Both the position numbers and the translations under genes were made by a program. Source: Polyangiaceae bacterium (GTDB lineage Bacteria > Myxococcota > Polyangia > Polyangiales > Polyangiaceae). From it: 17,216 nucleotides of DNA. The stretch spans positions 1-17,216 of the forward strand of contig JAICTU010000161.1 in NCBI GenBank assembly GCA_025936205.1. The letters are read 5' to 3'. The notes under the pieces were generated by a model. It searched no databases. It was given only the letters and a program-made list of their open reading frames with translations, and had not been told where the DNA came from. Below are positions 1 through 7,100 of the stretch, in pieces; the stretch's first letter is position 1, and every line of letters starts with the position of its first letter.

Positions 1-106
1 ACGAATTCAAGTTCCTCGAGGAACAAGGCCCTCTCACCGGCACGAATTCAAGTTCCTCGAGGAACAAGGCCCTCTCACCGGCACGAATTCAAGTTCCCCG
101 AGGAAC
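1..106. repeat. Three tandem copies of a 41-bp repeat containing a 14-bp palindrome
   Basis: Copies start at 1, 42 and 83. The first two are identical over all 41 bp. The third matches for about 24 bp with one substitution, then diverges near 107. Each copy carries GTTCCTCGAGGAAC, a perfect 14-bp palindrome, at 11-24 and 52-65; the third (93-106) has GTTCCCCGAGGAAC, which breaks the symmetry at one position. The 41-bp period is not a multiple of three and there is no open frame through it, so it is not protein-coding. The array touches the window edge and may continue outside. It could be a multi-site protein-binding array or an intergenic hairpin repeat. Confidence 0.9.
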
Positions 107-344
107 CTGACTTTCCTCTCCCCCGGACCCTACCTCTTCGGGACGAACAGGATTTCGAGCAGCTCGACCGGGCTGTCCGAGGCGAGCAAGCGTCTGGTTC
201 GCGGGGAGCATTCAGGGCCCGGCCACAATCCCCGCGAATTCATCGGGTCCGCCGCCGAGCCGCGGCGCCGTGCCCCACAGCCTGCGCGGCTCGACGGGAG
301 AGGCTGCAGCGCCTGCTCAGCCGTTGGTCTCGATCGCCCGCCGA
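107..344. other. Region without a recognised gene
   Basis: This lies between the repeat array and the stop of the minus-strand lipoprotein gene. The only coding hint is a short minus-strand frame at 130-243 (ATG at 243, TAG at 130, 37 residues) that ends in SPVELLEILFVPKR. Its last 18 codons nearly all end in G or C, like real genes here. However, the frame stays open upstream into the antisense of the neighbouring gene, no ribosome site is evident and no family is recognised. It may be a small gene or a remnant of one. No strong terminator for the lipoprotein gene is visible. Confidence 0.3.
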
Positions 345-743
345 TCAGCCATGCCGGTGATGGTGGCGATGGCGATGATGGTGCTCGCGAGGCGGCTCTT
401 CGCTGACCGCCTGGCAGATGCCGCCCACATCACCGAAGGGCAGCGTCGAATTCGGATCGGGCACGCATTCGAAGCCCTCGGGACAGGTCGGCGCGTTGGC
501 GATGTTGCCGCCACAACGCTGCTCCTGACAGATGCCGCCCACGTCACCGAAGGGCAGCGTCGAGTTCGGATCGGGCACGCATTCGAAGCCGTCAGGACAG
601 GTCGGCGCGTTGGCGATGTTGCCTCCGCAGTGTCGCACCTCGAGCGCTTGTTGCAGCGAGCCGGTGCTGGATTCCGGCGCGCCCGAGCAGGCGATCGCGC
701 CGGCGGAGATCAGGAGCGAGCAAGACAGGAGGATGGTTTTCAT
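345..743 (-). CDS. Predicted lipoprotein with duplicated Cys-rich unit and His-rich C-terminus
   Basis: This encodes a 132-residue secreted protein of unknown function. The start is ATG at 743, preceded by AAGGAA at 753-758 (9-nt spacing). It is chosen over upstream in-frame starts because a signal peptide follows directly. The hydrophobic segment ends in AIAC, so Cys19 is the likely lipidation site after signal peptidase II processing. Residues 39-73 and 77-111 are two copies of a 35-residue Cys-rich unit (CGGNIANAPTCP...GICQ, four Cys each), differing only by Asp/Glu; the cysteines could form disulfides outside the cytoplasm. Residues 121-132 hold eight His mixed with Arg, a possible metal-binding tail. 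It lies 106 bp downstream of another lipoprotein gene on the same strand and may be co-transcribed with it. Small CGG/CP-type Cys-rich units are common in myxobacterial secreted proteins, but no named domain is assigned. Confidence 0.8.
   Translation of the reverse strand: MKTILLSCSLLISAGAIACSGAPESSTGSLQQALEVRHCGGNIANAPTCPDGFECVPDPNSTLPFGDVGGICQEQRCGGNIANAPTCPEGFECVPDPNSTLPFGDVGGICQAVSEEPPREHHHRHRHHHRHG
411..629 (-). repeat. In-frame intragenic direct repeat (2 x 105 bp, 114-bp period)
   Basis: The segments 525-629 and 411-515 encode the two Cys-rich units of the lipoprotein. Aligned by eye, they differ at 7 of 105 positions. Six differences are synonymous and one changes Asp to Glu. The units are joined by nine bases encoding a three-residue linker. 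This points to a duplication kept under protein-level constraint, or to partial gene conversion. Confidence 0.9.
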
Positions 744-776
744 GGTGGTGATTTCCTTGGCGATGGTCGAGCACAG

Positions 777-795
777 CCAGCGACGGAGTCGCTGG
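777..795 (-). other. Perfect 8-bp stem hairpin between two lipoprotein genes
   Basis: CCAGCGAC (777-784) and GTCGCTGG (788-795) pair perfectly around a 3-nt loop. The hairpin lies 54 bp past the stop of the upstream minus-strand gene and 33 bp before the start of the downstream one. No T-run follows on the minus strand, so it is not a canonical intrinsic terminator. It could set relative expression or mRNA stability of the two lipoprotein genes. Confidence 0.5.
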
Positions 796-849
796 TCACG
801 GAAGCTCCGGAGGTGGGAGCGAGCGATCTGAACGGAGCTCGAGCGAGGG

Positions 850-1515
850 CTAGTAACTGCCGATCGCGAACGAGTCCTGCGCGTCCGGAGCCCCGCGCAA
901 CGCCGACACGTCGCCGTGAGCCTCGGAGGGTTCGAAGTCGAGCTGGAAGGAAAAGCTGACGGGCGAGGGCGCGAGCTCCGCCGCATGGCTGCGCGCGTAG
1001 CTGCCCTGGAAATCCTGCAGCGGCAGCTCGAGCTCGAGCTTCGCCGCATCGGGAGACAGCGCGAACATCTTGCCGTGCAGCGCCTCCGAGAAAGCACCGT
1101 CTGCCGTGGACCAACCCACCACGACGTCGATCTCGTTGCGGCTGCAGCCTGGCGCATAACCTGCGCGACCGCCGTCGCTTGCGAGTGTGACCGTGAGAGC
1201 CGTGGTTGTTTCGTCGATGTAGGTGAAGGTCGCCGCGTAGCTCGGCTGCAAGCCGGCGAGGATGTCGGCCGCGGAGTAGCCGAGCGGCGATGCTGCGTCG
1301 AAGTCGAGCGGCTGGAGCTTCACGTCTGGATTGCAGCGAATGCCGGCCTCTCCGCCCGTCTGCCCGCCGCTGCGCCCGATGCCTCCGGGACGCCCGGAGG
1401 GTAAAGCACTTTCGGTATTCGCGTTGCTGTCGACCGGGGAAGCGCCCGGATCGGAGCCGCACGCGCAGAGCGCCGCTGCGAGCGTCGCGATCAGCAAGCG
1501 GGCGCGAGCCGTCAT
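850..1515 (-). CDS. Predicted lipoprotein of unknown family
   Basis: This encodes a 221-residue protein. The chosen ATG at 1515 is followed at once by a signal peptide with Arg residues, a hydrophobic core and lipobox LCAC, so Cys19 is the probable lipidated residue. An in-frame GTG at 1584 would add 23 residues ahead of the signal peptide and is disfavoured. The ribosome site is weak. After the lipobox comes a low-complexity linker rich in Ser, Pro and Gly (about residues 21-60). A globular part of about 160 residues follows, with only two cysteines (61 and 124), which could form a disulfide. No catalytic motif or known domain is recognised; alternating hydrophobic stretches suggest a beta-rich fold. 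It is divergent from the HTH regulator gene across a 100-bp gap, so that regulator may control it. The 132-residue lipoprotein gene follows downstream on the same strand. Confidence 0.78.
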   Translation of the reverse strand: MTARARLLIATLAAALCACGSDPGASPVDSNANTESALPSGRPGGIGRSGGQTGGEAGIRCNPDVKLQPLDFDAASPLGYSAADILAGLQPSYAATFTYIDETTTALTVTLASDGGRAGYAPGCSRNEIDVVVGWSTADGAFSEALHGKMFALSPDAAKLELELPLQDFQGSYARSHAAELAPSPVSFSFQLDFEPSEAHGDVSALRGAPDAQDSFAIGSY

Positions 1516-1563
1516 CGGTGTCTCGCTGAGTATCGTCCTGCGACCGAGGGCGTCCAGCGTGGA

Positions 1564-1605
1564 TTCGCACAATCCATGCTGCACGCAGGCCCACGTCTGT
1601 GCGAA
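1564..1605. promoter_or_regulatory. Inverted repeat in the divergent intergenic region, candidate operator
   Basis: TTCGCACA at 1564-1571 and TGTGCGAA at 1598-1605 are perfect inverted copies. Their centres are 34 bp apart, close to three helical turns. They lie between the divergent starts of the lipoprotein (1515) and the HTH regulator (1616), just upstream of the regulator's start. This arrangement suits an autoregulatory operator also controlling the lipoprotein. No convincing -35/-10 pair was found, and binding is inferred only from position and symmetry. Confidence 0.4.
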
Positions 1606-1615
1606 ACTGCGATAT

Positions 1616-2611
1616 GTGAGCTTGAATTTCGAGGAGTTGGCGAGCGACTTTATCCGCGCGCTGCGCGGTTCGCGCTCGCAGTTGGCGCTCAGCCGCCGCC
1701 TCGGTTTCCGTACGAACGTGCTCTACGCCTGGGAGTCGGGGCGGCGCTGGCCAACGGCCGCAGTCGTATTCCGAGCCGCAGAGCGGCTGCGCTTCGACGT
1801 GAAGAGCCTCGTGCGGCGCTTCTTCGCTGCCCCACCCGCTTGGCTCGAGTCGAGCGATCCCACGAGCCGAGCCGGGGTTGCCCAGCTACTGGAGGAATTG
1901 CGCGGCAAGATCCCGGTCGTCGAGCTCGCGCGGCGCACGGGCTGCAGCCGCTACGCCATCGCGCGCTGGCTCTCCGGGGGCGCCGAGCCGCGTTTTCCCG
2001 ATTTCTTGCGGCTGTTCGCAGGCGCGTCGCTGCGTGTGCTCGACTTCGTGGCACTCTTTCATGATCCGCTGGCATTGCCCTCGGCGGCGCCAGCATGGAA
2101 GGCGCTCCAGGCGCACCGTCGAGCGGTGTACGAGTTCCCGTGGATCTCCGCCGTGCTCGGCGCGCTGGAGCTGGCGGAGTACACGGGGTTACCCAAGCAC
2201 CTGCCCGGCTGGATCGCGCGCCGCCTCGGTATTTCTCTGGCGGAGGAGCAGCGCTGTCTCGAGGTGCTGGAGCGAAGCGGTCAGATCAGGCGCAAGGGCG
2301 GCCGCTGGCGGCTGGCGCACAGCCAGACCGTCGACACGCGTCAGGACCCTGGCGCGGAGCGCCGGCTCAAGGAGTGGTGGGCCGAGCTGGGGGTGTCCCG
2401 GCTCCGGGAAGGCGCGCCCGGGCAGTTTTCGTTCAACGTGTTTGCGGTCTCGCAAGCCGACTACGAGCGGCTGCGTGAGCTGCACCAGAGCTATTTCCGT
2501 CAGCTGCGCTCGATCGTCGCGCAGTCGTCTCCGAGCGAGCGCATCATCGCAGCCAACGTGCAGCTCTTCCCCCTCGACGAGCACGCCCCGGGCGAGCCAA
2601 GCTCGCCCTGA
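1616..2611 (+). CDS. HTH transcriptional regulator, DUF4423/TIGR02147-like
   Basis: This is a predicted 331-residue cytoplasmic DNA-binding protein. The start is GTG at 1616; the open frame extends further upstream, but only across the divergent lipoprotein gene. No clear ribosome site is visible, and TTG at 1622 is an alternative. Residues about 17-70 look like an XRE-type helix-turn-helix (SQLALSRRLGF...LYAWESGRRWP). Residues about 88-150 look like a second one (VVELARRTGCSRYAIARWLS). Residues about 165-325 match the DUF4423 region of TIGR02147-type proteins, including LPGWIARRLGIS, FNVFAVSQADYERLRELH and a C-terminal NVQLFPLDE. Such proteins occur as multiple paralogues in Fibrobacter and myxobacteria, and their signals are mostly unknown. 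It is divergent from the lipoprotein gene and convergent with the YkvA-like gene, 12 bp away. Probable role: local regulator of the lipoprotein genes and itself (inference). Confidence 0.85.
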   Translation: MSLNFEELASDFIRALRGSRSQLALSRRLGFRTNVLYAWESGRRWPTAAVVFRAAERLRFDVKSLVRRFFAAPPAWLESSDPTSRAGVAQLLEELRGKIPVVELARRTGCSRYAIARWLSGGAEPRFPDFLRLFAGASLRVLDFVALFHDPLALPSAAPAWKALQAHRRAVYEFPWISAVLGALELAEYTGLPKHLPGWIARRLGISLAEEQRCLEVLERSGQIRRKGGRWRLAHSQTVDTRQDPGAERRLKEWWAELGVSRLREGAPGQFSFNVFAVSQADYERLRELHQSYFRQLRSIVAQSSPSERIIAANVQLFPLDEHAPGEPSSP

Positions 2612-2623
2612 GTGAGCGCAGCT

Positions 2624-3250
2624 TCAGCTCGCGCGGCGCACGCGGGTGCGCAGGAAGGAAAGCAGCCGCACGAGGTCGTGCGAGCCCGTCCCGAACGGGG
2701 GCGGCTGATACTGCTCGGCCCAGCTCTGCGCCTCTTCGATCGCGGCGCTCTGCGCCTCGGGCACCTCGAGCAATTCCGCCACCGAGCGGCCGCGCGCTCG
2801 TTTGTCGCTCTGGGCCCGCGCCAGCGCGAGCAGGCGGCCCTCGTCGTCTTCACCCAGGAACGAGCGGACCAGCCCCGCCTCGCGGGAGAGCCGGCGAACG
2901 GTACCGTGCGGATCCGCCGAAACAGAATCCGGTTCTGCTTCACTCAGCTCTCGCGCCAGCAGCCGAACGCCGAACAGCGCTTCGAGATAGCCGAGGCCTT
3001 CGATGCCCTCGGGGATCAGATCCACCGCGTACAATAACTGGTTCAGGGTCTCGGCGGCGAAGCGGCGGAGGCCCGGCGGTGCGTCCTCGCGCCCGAGCAG
3101 CGCGGAGAGCTCCCTCGCCTCGCCACCCAGCCCGGTGAGCCACGCCACGAAGGCCTTTTTGAATTCGAGATCCGACGGGGGATCAGCGGGCGGATCATCG
3201 GAGTGCGGGCCTGCGGGCGCCTCGCTCTCCGACTCGTTGCTGGCGCTCAC
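2624..3250 (-). CDS. DUF1232/YkvA-like protein
   Basis: This encodes a 208-residue protein. Residues about 60-105 contain AVDLIPEGIEGLGYLEALFG, which resembles the DUF1232 (YkvA) core in which a DLIPD-like turn precedes a GYLDD-type motif; here the acidic positions are shifted to Glu and partly lost. The function of the family is unknown, and many members are small membrane-associated proteins. This one has an acidic, Pro-rich N-terminus and a charged C-terminal half, and no obvious signal peptide or long transmembrane helix. The start GTG at 3250 overlaps the TGA of the upstream thioredoxin-like gene (GTGA), implying translational coupling. GTG at 3259 and TTG at 3271 are alternative starts. 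The long C-terminal extension beyond the DUF1232 core is unusual. Confidence 0.7.
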   Translation of the reverse strand: MSASNESESEAPAGPHSDDPPADPPSDLEFKKAFVAWLTGLGGEARELSALLGREDAPPGLRRFAAETLNQLLYAVDLIPEGIEGLGYLEALFGVRLLARELSEAEPDSVSADPHGTVRRLSREAGLVRSFLGEDDEGRLLALARAQSDKRARGRSVAELLEVPEAQSAAIEEAQSWAEQYQPPPFGTGSHDLVRLLSFLRTRVRRAS

Positions 3251-3804
3251 TTCTTCCACTTGATGTTGCAACCAATGCTCGGCTTCTGGTCCGAGGTAGG
3301 GGCCTTGCCGGCGAGCAAGCTCTGCACCGCAGCGCGCAGATCACTGCCCGTCACCGGGACGGAGTTGCTGGGACGCGCAGCGTCGAACTGGCCGCGGTAC
3401 GCGAGCTTACCTTCAGCGTCGAACACGAAAAAGTCCGGCGTACAGGCCGCATCGAAGGCGCGCGCTACGTCCTGCGTGTCGTCATAGAGGTAGGGAAAGG
3501 TGAACCCGTGCTTCTTGGCCTCGGCCGCCATGGGCCCGGGGCCATCCTGCGGATGGCTCGCCACGTCATTGGACGAGATGGCCACGAACGGGACCCCGGT
3601 TTCCTGGCAGTAACGCCCGAACTCGACCAGCCCTGACCGGATATGCACAACGAATGGGCAGTGGTTGCAGATGAAGGCCACCACCGCCGGCCCTCGGCCG
3701 CGCAAATAGGCGTCCGTCACCTTTTCCCCGCTCCTCGTATCCGTGAGCTGGAAGGCGGGAAGCTGGCTCCCCAACTGTCTCATCGTGGATGGCGTTGCGG
3801 CCAT
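3247..3804 (-). CDS. Thioredoxin-fold (AhpC/TSA-like) protein with CNHC motif
   Basis: This encodes a 185-residue redox protein of the peroxiredoxin-like thioredoxin superfamily (PRX_like1 type). FICNHCPFV places a CxxC motif at Cys46 and Cys49. FVAISSND and ACTPDFFVFD (Cys121, with the likely cis-Pro loop) are characteristic of the group. There is no signal peptide, so it should act in the cytoplasm, probably in thiol-disulfide exchange or peroxide reduction; the substrate is unknown. ATG at 3804 is preferred over GTG at 3810 because GAGGTG (3808-3813) lies just upstream as a good ribosome site. It is the first gene of a two-gene operon with the YkvA-like gene, and is divergent from the giant TPR gene. 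Length is normal for the family. Family assignment is firm; the physiological role is not. Confidence 0.9.
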   Translation of the reverse strand: MAATPSTMRQLGSQLPAFQLTDTRSGEKVTDAYLRGRGPAVVAFICNHCPFVVHIRSGLVEFGRYCQETGVPFVAISSNDVASHPQDGPGPMAAEAKKHGFTFPYLYDDTQDVARAFDAACTPDFFVFDAEGKLAYRGQFDAARPSNSVPVTGSDLRAAVQSLLAGKAPTSDQKPSIGCNIKWKK

Positions 3805-4100
3805 GGTCACCTCATCTGTGGACCGGCTTTTTCACCGGCGTGCGTTGCCTCGAGAGCCGCGGGGGGCACGTCCCAGACGCCGGCGCACGAGGGAGTTTCC
3901 TCGTACATCGATAGGCACGCGCCGGCAATCTGGAGTCCTTGTCACCCCGGTAGACCGGCCCCGAAGTCGTCGCCTGCGCGCGGCCTCGCGAGCGTCGTTC
4001 CTACTCTGGATCCGCGGCCGCTGGCTCGCCTACTGTTATACACTGGCAGGGTCTGACCGATCGTTGTGCAAAGGGTCGGGCAGTTCCGCGGTTTTCTCCG
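3805..4100. promoter_or_regulatory. Divergent intergenic region between thioredoxin-like and giant TPR genes
   Basis: No gene is supported here. The region must hold the promoters of both flanking genes. The only AT-richer spot on the plus strand is around 4031-4043 (TTATACAC), where TATACA at 4037-4042 could serve as a -10 element for the TPR gene. No good -35 is found at the usual distance, so the call is weak. No ribosome site is evident just upstream of 4101. Confidence 0.3.
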
Positions 4101-7100
4101 ATGATGCAACCAATCAGTTCCTCGGCGCTCGACGACCTCCCCGAACCCCTGCGCAGCGCGCTCGCCGCAGCTCGCGCAGAGCCCGAAAATAGCGAGGCCT
4201 GGGCGGCGCTGGACGAGGCCGCACGCGAGTGCGATCAACCCGACGAAGCGTCCGCGCTGTATCAAGAGGTGCTGCAGAGTGATCTCGGCGCCGTGACGCT
4301 GCTCTCGCTGGGTGAACGAGCGGTCGCGTTCCACGACGAGTGGTTCGATGATCCCGACTACAACATCCGGATCCTCAAGCGCCTCACCTCGCTCGACGCG
4401 GGCGGGGACTGGGCGTTCGAGAAGCTGAGCTTGCTGCTCACCATGGAGGAGCGCTGGGAGGAGCTGCTCGCCGAGTACGATCGCAAGCTGACGCGCACCA
4501 GCGATCCCGCCAAGCGGCGCCCGCTGCTGGAAGAGGCCGCGCGCATCGCCAAGGACTTCGCCGGGCAAGGCGACCGCGCCAGCGACTATCTGAAGGAGCT
4601 GCTGCTCACCTCTCCCGACAACGCCCAGCTCGCCGAAGCGCTGGAGCGGCGCCTGGAACGCCAGAACCGCCACCAGGACCTGATCGAGATCTGGGGCGCC
4701 CGGCTCAGCAATCTGCCGCCGGCGGAGGCGCTGGCCACGCGCGTGCAGATCGCCGATCGCCAGCTGAAGGAGCTGGGAGACGCAGTCGCCGCCCTGCGCA
4801 TGGCGGAGGAGATCCTGCAGCTCGCGCAGGGCGAGGACGACGCCTGCCGGCTGCTGGAGCAAATCGCGGAGCGCACGACCTCACCGGTCGGTGCGCGGCG
4901 GCGTGCACTCGAGATTCTGCGCGAGCGCTACGCGACCGCGCGCCGACCGGAAGACGTGATCCGGGTGCTGGAGATGTCGCTCAACGTCGTGGAGACGGAG
5001 GGTCAGGAGCGCGAGCTGCGCGAGGCGTGCGCCAGCTGGTTGATCAAGATCGAGCGCCACGAAGACGCGCTGACGCACGCGGCCGCGTTGCTGCGGCTCG
5101 CTCCGGACTCGAACGAGGTGCACGCACAGCTGCGCGGCCTCGCCGATCGCACGGGTCGCCACGACCTGTACGCGAGCGCGCTGGTGGCCGCCTCCGAGGG
5201 CAGCGCCAACGACGAGCGCCGCATCGAGCTGCTGGTCGAAGCCGGCAAGGTGTACGAGGCCAAAGTCGCCGATCCGAGCTCGGCGACGGAGCTGTACGTG
5301 GGCGTGCTGGATGATCCACGCGCCAGCGAGCAGCCGCGTCTGTTTGCGGCGCGCCGCTTGCGCCAGCTGCTCGCCGACGCCGGCGATCAGGATCGCCTGC
5401 TCAGCGTGCTGGAGCGGCTGGCGGTGCTGGAGCCGAACCTGCGCGGCCAGCGCCAGGTGCTGGCCGAGGCCGCCAAGCTCGCCGATGAGCTGGGCGATAT
5501 CGATCGCTCGCTGGAGCTCTGGCAGCGCTGCCTGGAGGTGAGCGAGGGCGACCTGTCGGCGCTCGACGCGCGCGTCGCGATCCTGGAGCGCGCCGAGCGC
5601 TGGGATCCGTTGATCGACGATCTGCGGCGCCGCGCGCAGGCGAGCACCAAGGCCGGCGCGCGCCGCAACGACCTGGTGCGCGTGGCGCGCATCTACGAGA
5701 CGCGGCTGTTCCGGCTGGAGAGCGCGATCGACGTCTGGCGCGACATCGAGCAGCAGTTCGGGTCCAACGCGCAGACGGTGGATGCGCTGGTCGATCTATG
5801 CACGGCCGCCAACCGTCACGGTGACGTGATCGGCTTGCTCAGCGCCGCGGTGCAGAGCGAGCCCGACGCGCGTCGGCGCACGGATCAGCTGGCCCGGCTC
5901 GGCGACGTGTACCGCGAGCACGAGAAGTCTCCGGGGCGCGCCATCGAATACTATCGCCAGGCGCTGGAGCTGAACGCGCTGCACGAGGCGGCGCGCTCGG
6001 GTCTGCGCGCGCTGCTCGGCAACGAAGCGCACGCGCACGACGCCGTGGAGACGCTCGCCAGTGCGCTGACCGCGGCCGATGAGTGGCCTGGAGTGCTGGA
6101 GCTGGTCGAGCTGCGGGTGCGCTCGAGCGCGGGTCCGACGGCGGCGCGCGGGGTGCTGCTCGAGGCCGCCAATATCCTGGAGCAGCGCGCGCAGGATCCG
6201 AGCGGCGCGCTCACCTTCCTGTGCCGGGCCTTCGAGCTCGAGCCGAACTCCGACCTGGAGGGCGAGCTGCGGCGCCTGGCGCGCAGCAGCGGCGAATGGG
6301 GTGTCGCGGTGGCGGGCTATCAGCGCGCGATCGATCGCTGCAAGGACGCCGAACGCGGCCGGGAGCTGCGCTTCGCGCGCGGTCAGATCCTGGAAGACCG
6401 CATGGAGGATCGCGAGGCGGCGCTGGCCTGCTATCGCCAGATCCTCGAGAGCGACGCCGCGCACCGCGAGGCCGCCTGCGCGGCGGCCCGCGTGGCCACG
6501 CGCGTACGCGCCTGGCACGAGGTGGCCTGGGCGCTGGTGCAGAACTCCGTCGCGCTCGGCTTCCTGGATCGCAAGGTGGCCGACGCGGTCGAGCAGGCCG
6601 CTGAAAGCGCTCGTTCGTGGGAGCACACCGTGCACGCCGTGCTGGAGCGGGTGGACGCGACGCCGGGCTTGCCGCCCCGGGTCGCGCACGATCTGCGCCG
6701 GCAGCTGGGTGTCTGGTACCGCGACCACCGTCAGGATCCCAAGCAGGCCGAGGCGCTGCTCAGCCTGGCGGTGCAGAGCCAGAGCGACCCCGATACGCTG
6801 CGCATGTTGGCCGAGCTGCGGCGCCACACCCCCGGCCGCCCGCTGGTCGAGACGCTGATGCAGCTGGCGGATTCGGCCACGCCCGACGATCTGTCGGTGC
6901 TGCGCGAGGCCGCCAACGTCGCGCTCGACGTGGTGCACGACCACACGCTCGCCAAGCCGATCCTCGAGCGCGCGCTGCGCAGCTCGGGCGCGGCCATGAA
7001 CGAGCTGGCCGAGCGCACGCCGGACGCCGTGCTGGGCTCGCTGCCCGATCGCGTCGCTTGGTGGTCGATCGAAGAGCTGGTGAAGCTCGAAAAGCAGCGC

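Noticed and set aside
1..106. CRISPR array
   Set aside because: The full 41-bp unit repeats identically with no variable spacers, and no cas gene is nearby.
130..243. Minus-strand 37-residue frame with coding-like codon use near its stop
   Set aside because: No ribosome site, no recognisable family, and the frame is open upstream into a neighbouring gene's antisense, so the start cannot be placed. It is noted in the region description but not called as a gene.
270..959. Plus-strand 229-residue frame over the two lipoprotein genes
   Set aside because: Its repeats simply mirror the Cys-rich duplication on the minus strand, where signal peptide, lipobox and ribosome site give a coherent protein.
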